The notes: a model not told the origin generated them from the sequence alone. Positions 12,116-25,239 are shown, numbered from the stretch's first letter. The stretch is DNA of 64,000 nucleotides from Nemophila menziesii (GCA_029959085.1 JARWIR010000021.1:22593620-22657619), one strand, 5' to 3'. Numbers and translations are program-made.

Positions 12116-15100
12116 GAATATTTTACTAGAGTACATAGTATGTGCGGATACTTTAGCAAATTTCTTTTGCATTTTATAGGATCTCTCACTGGACATGAAA
12201 ACTTTACAATCTCTCAGATTTCAACATGTTTTAAAAAAAATAAAAAATTTATTAAGGTCTAAACAACTAAATAGTCTATCAATATATATTGTCTTTATGC
12301 ATATTTTTATTGAAATCTCAATAAACCATAGTTGTTAAGAATAATCTGGATCGTAATATATAAATACAATAAAAACTTACTGAACGAGTGTCTTATTAAA
12401 TCACATTGAAATCTCATCAAGTGGAAACAAACAAACAGGAATGCTTGCACTAAAGACCATTCGCTAATGATCGGTACTGTACAACTATTATAGGAATACA
12501 TATTTAATTGAAAATTGTAAACCGATCTAGCTATTAAACAAGTATGTAACAAATTAAACACTCCCAATATAATTTTAGTAATGGCTTATGAAAATTTTTA
12601 GAATAAAATAATTTATAAACTAATTTAACTTATTATGTATGAGTTGAAAATAAAAAATTGTTTGTGTATTAGCAATAACTAATGAAATTAAATCCATTTA
12701 GCTTTAATCATCAAACGTCTCCAGTTTTCGATTGACCAATAACCTTGGTTTTGAGGTTTTTGAACCACTTGATCTTCTTGTGGAGTCTTTCTTTTCTCAG
12801 GGACGTCGATTTGGTCTGGTGCTGACTTTCCCACCATGAATTGAATTTTATTTTGATTTCTTTGTTTAATTTCCGGAGTATTTTGCTTTCACTTGCGCTT
12901 TAATGACACAGGGGGCTGCTCCTCTGAAAAATCACTGGACCTTGATAATATCAGCAACCCATCAGCGGCCTCACGTTCACTCTTACTATTCTTTCTTAAT
13001 CCTTTACCTGAAATTATTTTGCTTTCCATGCCTCCTGTTATTTAATTACGATTTATTTCATTGATTTGGTTTCGAATTAAAGCATTTGAGAAATAGAATG
13101 AAACTGGGGTTTTCTATTAACTTAGGTATCCTAGGTACATCTGATAGAAAAAGTAAATGGTAAGTTTCTATTAGTTATTGGAGCTTAGTTATATATCTCT
13201 ATAGTTAAATAAAATTATAAATACATTTGAGGATAAAGACAATAGACAAATCCACAAACAGCTATCTAGGAATATGATATTATAACTGCTTAGCAGAAAC
13301 TAGAAAATGTCAACATTTGGGGATTTCTCAAGGTCTGACGTCTTTCAATTTAATTTTTATGGTCTAACTTCTTTCAATTTCCGTCTATGATATATATAAA
13401 CTTTAAAAACTATGAATATGGTTGTATGCCGTCATAGACAATTGAGATTTTATTTAATCTTCACAGTGTCTTCTATAAAGCCTTCAGATCTACTAACAGA
13501 AATATGAAATATATGGTTAAAGTCCTTCAAATCTTTAGATACTTTATAATTATTTGTTTATAATATACAAAAATTCAATCCAAGAAGTAATATATATTTT
13601 TCAATTATTTTTACAAAAGCATCGTGTTTCAAAACAAAAACGTATACATTATAACAATACTTAATTAATTTACTGAGAAACAAAATGAAAATATAAATAA
13701 TTTCACACTTATATACGAAAAATATCTTATCATATAGAAATTTTTATGCAAGTTGAGGATAGATCTGGTACAAGATAGATATATAAATAATGCATATAAC
13801 ACATAAGCATAGACAATTTAATTATAAGTTGAAGAATTATTAAGATACACTAAAATTATAGTTGATCAATGTGTAAAAAATTGTAAATCATTGACATAAA
13901 TTTTTATATCAATTAGAAATTGAAGTGATGAAAGTGAAATTAAGAAGATAATGTTTACCTTTCAATTTAGAAAAAAATCTGAAAACAAAACAAGAAAACA
14001 AAACATTATACATATATATTCATACATAATTTGAAAAAATATTTAATAATACATGTAAAGAACTGAAATGTTACTTACTTCTTGGAAAACTTTGTTGTTA
14101 ACCCAGAGAACTTGAAAGATATAGATAAAGTGTTTAGGATATGTATATATATAATAGTAAGTATTGTATTAGTAGTTATTTCAAAATAATAGCCGTTAGA
14201 GATAAATGGTCTAAACGATTGTGTAAAATAACAAAACAAGTAGGATATTTAAGTTTTAAAAGACTACTTTAAAAGTTATATTAATGATTTTTTTTAAATA
14301 TCCTTCAATTTTTTAAATGGTTTTTTTCAATTTGAAAATCACATTTACCTCCAACAAACCAATTTGTATCCTACCCGAAAAATGTATAAATATGTTGTTT
14401 AGGCGTTGTGTATAGAGAGATGGTAGAGAACTAATATCCATATTCAATCGGAAAAATTAATATAATATATAATTATTGATAAATATATGTTTATATTTAG
14501 CAAATTCAGTTCATCGTCTTTGACAAAATCTTAATAATTTATGCAAATTGGTATCCAATAAAAGAGCCATGTTGGGTCTCACCCTAAAATGATCACCCAT
14601 ATATAGCCCATTTAGATTTAAAATGGTCTAATCATCAACTACGAATTTGCTATCGTGATAGGTTTCAAACATATCAGTATGGATTTGCTAAAAAAACAAC
14701 TTCGCTGGAGTAAAAATGTAAAAAATGATAAGGGGAATAGGTTCCAAACCTATATATTAATATTATTCGTAATTTATACACTACCTAAAAGACACAGATA
14801 CGAAGAACTTGTTAAAAGTAAAAAATGTTATGAATAGCTTAAATGAATCATTGTTAGGGTTGACCCTAATACCTATTTCTATGATGATAAAAAAAGTGTT
14901 GTGCGCATGAGTTAGATTAAACTACACTTTCGATTTTTATTTGTCTATCCTAATCGAGTTCAAGTATGATATTGTTAACGTATCTTGATAATAAACCAGA
15001 TAAGTTAGTAGGGATTTTGACCGTCTCTTGCGAGAATTTCCAAAGTCCTAGTTTTCTAGAACTATTCAAAGATTCGGGTGTGTTGAAGATCAAAATGTAC

Positions 15101-16150
15101 GCATCTCCAAGAACTTCGACTTAGACAAGAGGGATATTGTGTAATTTATATTGTCTTTGTTTAAAAAAAATATTAAAAACTCAAGGCATTGCGTACCCAA
15201 GTTAGCAAGTAAACCTATTAGTTCTTACTATGGAAATAGCGAGTCCTATAGCTACATATCATGATTTTGTGTCACTATCAAAATTCTCTCTTGAGTATGT
15301 AGTTCTATTCATGTAGGAGACGTTAAATTTTTTTATTTCAGTAGAAATAGATTTATTTTCTAAATGCATGCTTTAAATTTTTTATTATTGTTGAATTCAT
15401 GTAATCTGTAAAAAAAATGATCGACAGTAATAATTGAGAATTCATTTTCATTTGTATCCATTAGTTTTTAAGAATACTTATATCTCGTTATATGTTATAA
15501 AGGGAGGGTTTTAATTAGTATATGTTTAATTTTTTTGAGGTCTTGTAAGTATATTAGTATAATTATTTGTGTTAATGAACAATAAATATATGATAATATT
15601 ATGGATGAAATAACATAAAATTGTATGAGGATGAGACCGTATGTACCAGCATTGGTTAGTGCAATTTGTTGATTTAATTTTGAGAATTACTAATACAAAG
15701 AGTAGGTGCATGTTGTATCTTGGGACAGCAATGCTGAATTAACTTGAGCACCTTAATATGCCATAATATCTTTCAAGTAAGTGGTTCAAGCTTGGTTTGC
15801 ATGTTTTGTCAAGTTATTAGTTTATATTATGCAATTTTATTTGTTTTTATATTGTATAATAAGTTTAATGTATTCCCTTCTGTTAAACTAATCCAACAAA
15901 CTCAACACAGTTTATTTACTTGTGATTGAATGGATATCAAAAAAAATGATGAAAGGATACTAGAAAAACGATAATGAAATCGATAAGAAGATGTGATGGT
16001 GTCTCTTATAATGTCATTAAGACTCAGAAATTTGCTTTTTTCACCATCTTTAATAAGTACTTATTTAATCATTACTAGGTCTATGAACTTCTATTTGTTA
16101 GCGCAAGAAATATAAAATATTATATTTTATTTGTTTATTTAAAAATATTG
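12116..16150 (+). repeat. Basic unit U4, near-identical twin of U3
   Basis: A 4035-nt unit of subfamily beta. Base by base it follows U3 with very few changes, for example the residue before gataaatggtc and one base in the ctttaaaaac tract. This makes U3/U4 one of the youngest duplications in the window, or a local assembly duplication. Towards its right end (about 15400-16150) it diverges from U3 and takes on variants seen in U5, such as aattatttgtg and tataaaatatt. Confidence 0.9.
12688..13029 (-). pseudogene. MESK ORF, U4 copy, nonsense
   Basis: It has the same TGA at codon 47 as U3 (plus-strand tca at 12889-12891). Otherwise it is colinear over the full 342 nt with intact copies. The shared lesion marks U3 and U4 as direct duplicates. 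Confidence 0.75.
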
Positions 16151-19100
16151 GAATATTTTACTTGAGTACATAGTATGTGCGGATACTTTAACAAATTTCT
16201 TTTGCATTTTATAGGATCTCTTAGTGTACATGAAAACTTTACAATCTCTCAGATTTCAACATGTTTTAAAAAAAATAAAAAATTTATTAAGGTCTAAACA
16301 ACTAAATAGTCTATCAAGATATATTGTCTTTATGCATATTTTTATTGAAATCTCAATAAGCCATAGTTGTTAAGAATAATCTGGATCGTAATATATAAAT
16401 ACAATAAAAACTTATTGAACGAGTGTCTTATTAAATCACATTGAAATCTCATCAAGTGGAAACAAACAAACAGGAATGCTTGCACTAAAGACCATTCGCT
16501 AATGATCGGTACTGTACAACTATTATAGGAATACATATTTAATTGAAAATTGTAAACCGATCTAGCTATTAAACAAGTATGTAACAAATAAAACACTCCC
16601 AATATAATTTTAGTAATGGCTTATGAGAATTTTTAGAATAAAATAATTTATAAACTAATTTAACTTATTATGTATGAGTTGAAAATAAAAAATTGTTTGT
16701 GTATTAGAAATAACTAATGCAATTAAATCCATTTAGCTTTAATCATCAAACGTCTCCAGTCTTCGATTGACCAATAACCTTGGTTTTGAGGTTTTTGAAC
16801 CACTTGATCTTCTTGTGGAGTCTTTCTTTTCTCAGGGACATCGATTTGGTCTGGTGCTGACTTTCCCACCATGAATTGAATTTTATTTTGATTTCTTTGT
16901 TTAATTTCCGGAGTATTTTGCTTTCTCTTGCGCTTTAATGACACAGGGGGCTGCTCCTCTGAAAAATCACTGGACCTTGATAATATCAGCAACCCATCAG
17001 CGGCCTCACGTTCACTCTTACTATTCTTTCTTAATCCTTTACCTGAAATTATTTTGCTTTCCATGCCTCCTGTTATTTAATTACGATTTATTTCATTGAT
17101 TTGGTTTCGAATTAAAGCATTTGAGAAATAGAATGAAACTGGGGTTTTCTAATAACTTAGGTATCCTAGGTACATCTGATAGAAAAAGTAAATGGTAAGT
17201 TTATATTAGTTATTGGAGCTTAGTTATATATCTCTATATTTAAATAAAATTATAAATACATTTGAGGATAAAGACAATAGACAAATCCACAAACAGCTAT
17301 CTAGGAACATGATATTATAACTGCTTAGCAGAAACTAGAAAATGTCAACACTGATTTGGGGATTTCTCAAGGTCTGACGTCTTTCAATTTAATTTTTATG
17401 GTCTAACTTCTTTCAATTTCCGTCTATGATATATATAAACTTTAAAAACTATGAATATGGTTGTATGCCGTCATAGACAATTGAGATTTTATTTAATCTT
17501 CACAGTGTCGTCTATAAAGCCTTCAGATCTACTAACAGAAATCTGAAATATATGGTTAAAGTCCTTCAAATCTTTAGATACTTTATAATTATTTGTTTAT
17601 AATATACAAAAATTCAATCCAAGAAGTAATATATATTTTTCAATTATTTTTACAAAAGCATCGTGTTTCAAAACAAAAACGTATACATTATAACAATACT
17701 TAATTAATTTACTGAGAAACAAAATGAAAATATAAATAATTTTACACTTATATACGAAAAATATCTTATCATATAGAAATTTTTATGCAAGTTGAGGATA
17801 GATCTGGTACAAGATAGATATATATATAATGCATATAACACATAAGCATAGACAATTTAATTATATGTTAAAGAATTATAAAGATACACTAAAATTCTAG
17901 TTGATCAATGTGTAGAAAATTGTAAATCATTGACATAAATTTTTATATCAATTAGAAATTGAAGCGATGAAAGTGAAATTAAGAAGATAATGTTTACCTT
18001 TCATAATAGAAAAAAATCTAAAAATAAAACAAGAAAACAAAACATTATACATATATATTTATACAGAATTTAAAAAAATATTTAATAATACATGTAAAGA
18101 ACTGAAATGTTACTTACTTCTTGGAAAACTTCGTTGTTAACCCAAAGAACTTGAAAGATATAGAAAAGTGTTTAGGATATGTATATATATATAATAGTAA
18201 GTATTGTATTAGTAGTTATTTCAAAATAGTAGCCGTTAGAGATAAATGGTCTAAACGATTGTGTAAAATAACAAAACAAGTAGGATATTTAAGTTTTAAA
18301 AGACTACTTTAAAAGTTATATTAATGTTTTTTTAAAATATCCTTCAATTTTTTAAATGGTTTTTTTCAATTTGAAAATCACATTAACCTCCAACAAACCA
18401 ATTTGTATCCTACCCGAAAAATGTATAAATATGTTGTTTAGGCGTTGTGTATATAGAGATGGTAGAGAACTTATATCCATATTCAATCGGAAAAATTAAT
18501 ATAATATAATAATTTATTGATAAATATATGTTTATATTTAGCAAATTCAGTTTATCGTCTTTGACAAAATCTTAATAATTTATGCAAATTGGTATCCAAT
18601 AAAAGAGCCATGTTGGGTCTCACCCTGAAATGATCAACCATATATAGCCCATTTAGATTTAAAATGGTCTAATCATCAACTACGAATTTGCTATCGTGAT
18701 AGGTTTCAAACATATCAGTATGGATTTGCTAAAAAAACAACTTCGCTGGAGTAAAAATGTAAAAAATATTAAGGGGAATAGGTTCTAAACCTATATATTA
18801 ATATTATTCGTAATTGATACACTACCTAGAAGACAAAGATACGAAGAACTTGTTAAAAGTAAAAAATGTTATGAATAGCTTAAATGAATCATTGTTAAGG
18901 TTGACCCTAATACCTATTTCTATGATGAGAAAAAAAGTGTTGTGCGCATGAGTTAGATTAAACTACACTTTCGATTTTTATTTGTCTATCCTGATCGAGT
19001 TCAAGTATGATATTGTTAACGTATCTTGATACTAAACCAGATAAGTTAGTACGGATTTTGACCGTATCTTGCGAGAATTTCCAAAGTCCTAGTTTTCTAG

Positions 19101-20190
19101 AATTATTCAAAGATTCGGGTGTGTTGAAGATCAAAATGTACGCATCTCCAAGAACTTCGACTTAGACAAGAGGGATATTGTGTAATTTATATTGTCTTTG
19201 TTTAAAAAAAATATTAAAAACTCAAGGCATTGCGTACCCAAGTTAGCAAGTAAACCTATTAGTTCTTACTATGGAAATAGCGAGTCCTATAGCTACATAT
19301 CATGATTTTGTGTCACTATCAAAATTCTCTCTTGAGTATGTAGTTCTATTCATGTAGGAGACGTTAAATTTTTTTATTTCAGTAAAAATAGATTTATTTT
19401 CTAAATGCATGCTTTAAATTTTTTATTATTGTTGAATTCATGTAATCTGTAAAAAAATGATCGACAGTAATAATTGAGAATGCATTTTCATTTGTATCCA
19501 TTAGTTTTTAAGAATACTTATATCTCGCTATATGGTATAAAGAGAGGGTTTGAATTAGTATATGTTTAATTTTTTTGAGGTCTTGTAAGTATATTAGTAT
19601 AATTATTTGTGTTAATGAACAATAAATATATGATAATATTATGGATGAAATAACATAAAATTGTATGAGGATGAGACCGTATGTACCAGCATTGGTTAGT
19701 GCAATTTGTTGATTTAATTTTGAGAATTACTAATACAAAGAGTAGGTGCATGTTGTATCTTGGGACAGCAATGTTGAATTAACTTGAGCACCTTAATAGG
19801 CCATAATATCTTTCAAGTAAGTGGTTCAAGCTTGGTTTGCATGTTTTGTCAAGTTATTAGTTTATATTATGCAATTTTATTTGTTTTTATATTGTATAAT
19901 AAGTTTAATGTATTCCCTTCTGTTAAACTAATCCAACAAACTCAACACAGTTTATTTACTTGTGATTGAATGGATATAAAAAAAAATGATGAAAGGATAC
20001 TAGAAAAACGATAATGAAATCGATAAGAAGATGTGATGGTGTCTCTTATAATGTCATTAAGACTCAGAAATTTGCTTTTTTCACCATCTTTAATAAGTAC
20101 TTATTTAATCATTACTAGGTCTATGAACTTCTATTTGTTAGCGCAAGAAATATGAAATATTATATTTTATTTGTTTATTTAAAAATATTG
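16151..20190 (+). repeat. Basic unit U5
   Basis: A 4040-nt unit of subfamily beta with the aagatacact insertion near 17879-17898. It contains an intact MESK ORF at 16723-17064. The remaining sequence is AT-rich, with the usual short TA tract (about 17816-17828) and the paired inverted repeats near 18770-18910. In this copy the longer inverted repeat is damaged by one change (ttaaggttgaccctaa). Confidence 0.9.
16723..17064 (-). CDS. MESK ORF, 113-aa hypothetical protein (U5)
   Basis: An intact 113-codon frame from ATG to TAA. Relative to U2 it encodes IISGK for IIPGK, LRKN for LKKN, LLILS for LLLLS, KQRN for KRRN, DVPEKRK for DIPEKRK and KAKWI for KTKWI. That is six replacements, a high share of amino-acid-changing differences for such young copies, which suggests weak or no purifying selection. 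It keeps the KRKRK cluster and the Trp-rich end. Its function is unknown. The U8 copy encodes an identical protein. Confidence 0.4.
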   Translation of the reverse strand: MESKIISGKGLRKNSKSEREAADGLLILSRSSDFSEEQPPVSLKRKRKQNTPEIKQRNQNKIQFMVGKSAPDQIDVPEKRKTPQEDQVVQKPQNQGYWSIEDWRRLMIKAKWI

Positions 20191-20762
20191 GAATATTTTA
20201 CTTGAGTACATAGTATGTGCGGATACTTTAACAAATTTCTTTTGCATTTTATAGGATCTCTTAGTGGACATGAAAACTTTACAATCTCTCAGATTTCAAC
20301 ATGTTTTAAAAAAAATAAAAAATTTATTAAGGTCTAAACAACTAAATAGTCTATCAAGATATATTGTCTTTATGCATATTTTTATTGAAATCTCAATAAG
20401 CCATAGTTGTTAAGAATAATCTGGATCGTAATATATAAATACAATAAAAACTTATTGAACGAGTGTCTTATTAAATCACATTGAAATCTCATCAAGTGGA
20501 AACAAACAAACAGGAATGCTTGCACTAAAGACCATTCGCTAATGATCGGTACTGTACAACTATTATAGGAATACATATTTAATTGAAAATTGTAAACCGA
20601 TCTAGCTATTAAACAAGTATGTAACAAATAAAACACTCCCAATATAATTTTAGTAAGGGCTTATGAGAATTTTTAGAATAAAATAATTTATAAACTAATT
20701 TAACTTATTATGTATGAGTTGAAAATAAAAAATTGTTTGTGTATTAGCAATAACTAATGCAA

Positions 20763-21303
20763 TTAAATCCATTTAGCTTTAATCATCAAACGTCTCCAGT
20801 CTTCGATTGACCAATAACTTTGGTTTTGAGGTTTTTGAACCACTTGATCTTCTTGTGGAGTCTTCTTTTCTCAGGGACGTCGATTTGGTCTGGTGCTGGT
20901 GCTGCCTTTCCCACCATGAATTGAATTTTATTTTGATTTCTTTGTTTAATTTCCGGAGTATTTTGCTCTCTCTTGCGCTTTAATGACACATGGGGCTGCT
21001 CATCAAACGTCTAGCTTTAATCATCAAACGTCTCCAGTCTTCGATTGACCAATAACCTTGTTTTTTAGGATATTCAACCTTCTTGTGGAGTCTTTCTTTT
21101 CTCAGGGATGTCGATTTGGTCTGGTCTTGACTTTCCCACCACGAATTGAATTTTAGTTTGATTTCTTTGTTTAATTTCCTCTTGCGCTTGACACAAGAGG
21201 TTGCTCCTCTGAAAAATCCCTGGACCTTGATAATATCAGCAGCCTCACGTTCACTCTTACTATTCTTTCCTAATCTTTTACCTGAAACTATTTTGCTTTC
21301 CAT
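20763..21303 (-). pseudogene. Duplicated, decayed MESK ORF (HOR1)
   Basis: Two tandem copies lie on the minus strand. The 5' copy (21002-21303) starts with MESKIVSGKRLGKNSK but has lost bases after AAD and within the PEIK region, so most of its 107-codon frame is out of register until it reads GYWSIEDWRR again. The second copy (20763-21001) lacks the N-terminus, begins near MSLKRKREQ and loses frame in the tail (one T missing, gtcttcttttc). The repeat offset is 238 nt (agctttaatc at 20775 and 21013). The joint carries three copies of atcaaacgtct. The APAPDQIDV insertion of two residues, otherwise found only in the DCD fusion exon, is present here, linking the two. Confidence 0.7.
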
Positions 21304-22760
21304 GCCTCTTGTTATTTAATTAGGATTTATTTCATTAATTTGGTTTCGAATTAAAGCATTTGAGAAATAGAATGAAACTGGGGTTTTCTAATAACTTAGG
21401 TATCCTAGGTACATCTGATAGAAAAAATAAATGGTAAGTTTTCACTAGTTATTGGAGCTTAGTCATATATCTCTATATTTAAATAAAATTATAAATACAT
21501 TTGAGCATAAAGACAATAGACCAACCCACAAACACCTATCTAGGAACATGATATTATATATGCTTAGCGGAAACTAGAAAAATGTTAACATGGGAATTTC
21601 TCAAGGTCTGACGTCTTTCAATTTAATTTTTAAGGTCTAACTTCTTTCAATTTCCGTCTATGATATATAAAAACTTTAAAAATTACGAATATGGTTGTAT
21701 GCCATCATAGACAATTGAGATTTTATGTAATCTTCATAGTGTCGTCTATTAAGCCTTCAGATCTACTAACAGAAATCTGAAATATATGGTTGAAGTCCTT
21801 CAAATCTTTAGATACTTTATAATTATTTGTTTATAATATACAAAAATTCAATCCAAGAAGTAATAATATATTTTTCAATTATTTTTACAAAAGCATCGTG
21901 TTTCAAAACAAAAACGTATGCATTATAACAAAACTTAATTAATTTAATAAGATACAAAATGAAACTATAGAAATAATTGCACACTTATACACGAATATAT
22001 CTTATTATATAGAAATTTTTATGCAAGTTGAGGATAGATATGTTGGTACAAGATAGATAAATATATAATTCATAAAACACATAAGCATAGACAAATTAAT
22101 TGTATGTTAAAGATTCATTAAGATACACTAAAATTATAGTTGATCAATGTGAAAAAAAATGTAAATCATTGACATAAATTTGTATATCAATTAAAAATTG
22201 AAGCGATGAAAGTGAAATTAAGAAAATAATGTTTACCTTTCAATTTAGAAAAAAATCTTAAAATAAAACAAGAAAACAAAACATTATACATATATATTTA
22301 ACAGAATTAGAAAAACTATTTAATAATACATATAAAGAACTGAAATGTTACTTACTTGTTGGAAAACTTTGTTGTTAACCCAGAGAAGTTGAAAGAAATA
22401 GATAAAGTGTTTAGTATATATAATGTAAGTATTGTATTAGTAGTTATTTCTAAATAGTAGTCGTTAGAAATAAATGGTCTAAACGATTGAGTAAAATAAC
22501 AAAACTAGTAGGATATTTAAGTTTTATAAGACTACTTTAAAACTTATATTAATGAACTTTTTTTAATTGGTTTTTATCCATTTGAAAAACACATTTAGCT
22601 CCAACAAAACAATTTGTATCCTACCCTAAAAATGTATAAATATGTTGTTTAGGAGTTCTGTATAGAGAGATGTGAGACAACTTATATCCATATTCAATCA
22701 GAAAAATAATGATAATATATAATTATTGATAAATATATGTTTATATTTAGCAAATTCAGT

Positions 22761-22793
22761 TACTCGCATAAAGTTCGTCCTATTGTGATATGT
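22761..22793. other. 33-nt insertion marking the diverged HOR half
   Basis: Ordinary units read aaattcagttcatcgtc. Here 33 nt (tactcgcataaag to gtgatatgt) separate cagt from tcatcgt. It is present at the same place in HOR2 (about 32479-32511) and HOR3 (about 42178-42210) and in no 4-kb unit. Confidence 0.85.
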
Positions 22794-24350
22794 TCATCGT
22801 CTTTGACAAAATCTTAATAATTTATGCAAATTGGTATCGAATAAAAGAGTCATGTTGGGTCTCACCCAAAAAAAGATCACCCATATATAGCCCATGTGGA
22901 TTTAAAATGGTCTAATCATCAACTACGAATTTGCTATTGCGATAGGTTTCAAACATATCACTGTGGATTTGCTAAAGAAACAACTTCACTGGAGAAAAAA
23001 TGTAAAAAATGCTAAGGGGTATAGGTTCCAAACCTATATATTAAGATTATTCGTAATTGATACACTACCTAGAAGATAGAGATACGAAGAACTAGTTGAA
23101 AGTAAAAAAAAGTTATGAGTTGCTTAAACCCTAATACCTATTTCTATGATGAGGAAAAAAGTGTTGTGTGCATGAGTTAGATTAAACTACACTTTTGATT
23201 TTATTTGTCTATCCTGATCAAGTTCAAGTATGATATTGTTAACGTATCTTGATAATAAACCAGATAATAAAGTTGTCTGAACACTTGGTTTTTTCAAATC
23301 AAATTAATATAACAATTATATCCAAAACCATTTTGTTTATACAGATTCACACCCCTTTCCGTTTCCTTTATTATCCAGAATCACACCAAACCCCTTAAAT
23401 ATCTTCTACTAGTAGTGATTCTAGTGCATTCATCAAGATCGATGAATTCTATTCCTCTCCCCAACTCTTTCGGGTTAGTAATAGATACATAATAAGCAAA
23501 ATTAATCCCTTGGTTGCTTAGGATTTAGTTTTGTTCCTTCAAAAAATCATTGAGTTTTTTTTCTTAATATTTGATGAGTTCATGTTCAGTATACTTTGGG
23601 GTTTCATTTTGCCACGACTTTCACATTATTTCCAAGTAAAGGGCTATTATATTTGGACTTTTTGAGATAATTGTTTGTTAAATGTGTAGCTTCTAGGTAC
23701 AAGGATGATATGAGACCCTGAGACAAAGCTAATAAGTCAAAAATACAAATTCAAACCCAAGTTAAGTCATGAAGAAACCAAAAATTCTTTCTAGTGGTCA
23801 AGTGCAATTTCTGGCAAAACAACTATGTCAGCTTTCAAGATGCACCATGATTGATGTATAGAATTTTGCCTAAGATAGTCCTTTGAGTTTATAGCATGTG
23901 AGAAGAAACATTTCATGAATTAGTGTTGAGACGACAAAGTTACACGGATTTTGCAACGGTGGCCAAAAGTTGTCCAAACTTAATCAAAACATTTGTTGAC
24001 CCACCTAAGTGGGCCCACATGCCCAAAAACATTTTTCTAGCGTATTACATTATCTTTGGATGATTAAAGGAGTTACACACATCATTTTTATGGTATTTAT
24101 ATTTTTCATATGCTCGTACTGTCTTTTAAATATAATCACTTTGGCCAGGTAGTTAAATTGTGTTAGTAGTTGGATTACATCCGGGAGGGGGGTTCAATTA
24201 CAAAACTAAACTATGATTGTTTAATTAGTTTATAACTGAGAGGTCAAATTTAATCGGATAATTGCAATAAGGGTTAAATCTTATGAACTTGATAGTAGGG
24301 TAGGGTCCCTAGGGAGAGGTCCATAACGTTAGATGGTTGCACCTAATTAC

Positions 24351-24376
24351 GAGAGAGAGAGAGAGAGAGAGAGAGG
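24351..24376. repeat. (GA)n microsatellite, 13 repeats
   Basis: A pure GA tract in the HOR1 block. The orthologous tracts have about 23 repeats in HOR2 and 13 plus a G run in HOR3, so it distinguishes otherwise near-identical copies. Confidence 0.95.
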
Positions 24377-24525
24377 TAGATATTAGAATCCTGATTAATA
24401 TATTCCCCTTCAATTCGTCTTTGAACAAGAAATGATCAAATAATAAATACTGAACCCAAACATCTCGAATTATCCTTTTAATATATTCATAAACTTTTAT
24501 CTTAATTAATTCCAAGTCCTCGTCA

Positions 24526-24653
24526 TTTAATCTAGTTTTTTTTGGGTACGTGGGTGGTCAGAATTAGGTTACCCATATTCAGGGAGGAGATTCGAACCAT
24601 GTACCTCTCACTACACACCTTTTAAGTAGCTCTCATTCAATTTTAATCTAGTT
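24526..24653 (-). mobile_element. SINE-like element with target-site duplications (HOR1)
   Basis: The element is flanked by a perfect 12-nt direct repeat, tttaatctagtt, at 24526-24537 and 24642-24653. Read on the minus strand, the roughly 104-nt insert contains ggttcgaatct, close to the RNA polymerase III B box, preceded by tRNA-like sequence, and ends in a run of A directly before the target repeat. Tail, B box and target-site duplication together fit a short tRNA-derived SINE. I could not identify a clear A box, so it may be 5'-truncated. Confidence 0.6.
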
Positions 24654-24737
24654 GTTACTTAAAACATGACTTTTTGCTGCCCCTGTCTAGTATTTGAATT
24701 ATATAAATTTAAACCCTAAATCATATTTTATATTTCG

Positions 24738-25239
24738 TTGTCCTTATCTAACGCCTCAAATACATTAAAGAAGCAAGAAATTAGCTTTATAGTCCATGTG
24801 GAGAACGACATAAAATACTTATCACTTTATTATTTGGAACGACTCGTACAATTGCGAGAAGTCTTCTCTGAGTTTGGTTTTTACCTCGAGAAACACCACT
24901 TGACTAGTGAGAAAAGCTATTCTCCTTGTTCAAGGTTTGAATCTCATCATTAAGCATCTTCTCTTCTTCAGCAGTGCACAACAAGAAGCTAGGTTTTTAC
25001 TTGTTTATTCCTTGCAAGTAAGCCAATAGAGATCCAAGAAAGACCCATTCCATCGAATCATGGAATAACGTGAGGTTATCCATTTTTGCAGAAGATTGAA
25101 ATTTGAATTTGTTCAAGACGTGAGATTCTTAAGGTCCAAAGACTTTTTATGCCAGCTAAAAGGTGTATCTTTTGTGTATCTTGAAGATCAAAATTATCTG
25201 GTGGAATGCCTCAAGTGTTGTGTGATTGCGATCTCGTAA
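24738..25239 (+). pseudogene. Possible plus-strand gene remnant in the DCD block (HOR1)
   Basis: A 71-codon open frame without an ATG start (24738-24953) contains EISFIVHVENDIKYLSLYYL and reads on to FYLEKHHL. After a break, a possible acceptor (tttttgcag, ending 25091) opens a second frame (25093-25239) reading KFEFVQDVRFLRSKDF and KGVSFVYLEDQNYL before a stop. Composition looks more protein-like than the surroundings. I recognise no family, and HOR3 has a stop-creating change in the first frame. It may be a relic of a neighbouring gene caught with the DCD segment, or chance. Confidence 0.2.

Noticed and set aside
24526..24653. Functional tRNA gene at the ggttcgaatct B box
   Set aside because: No cloverleaf can be drawn, the A box is not clear, and the segment ends in an A tail with target duplications. 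A SINE explains it better.
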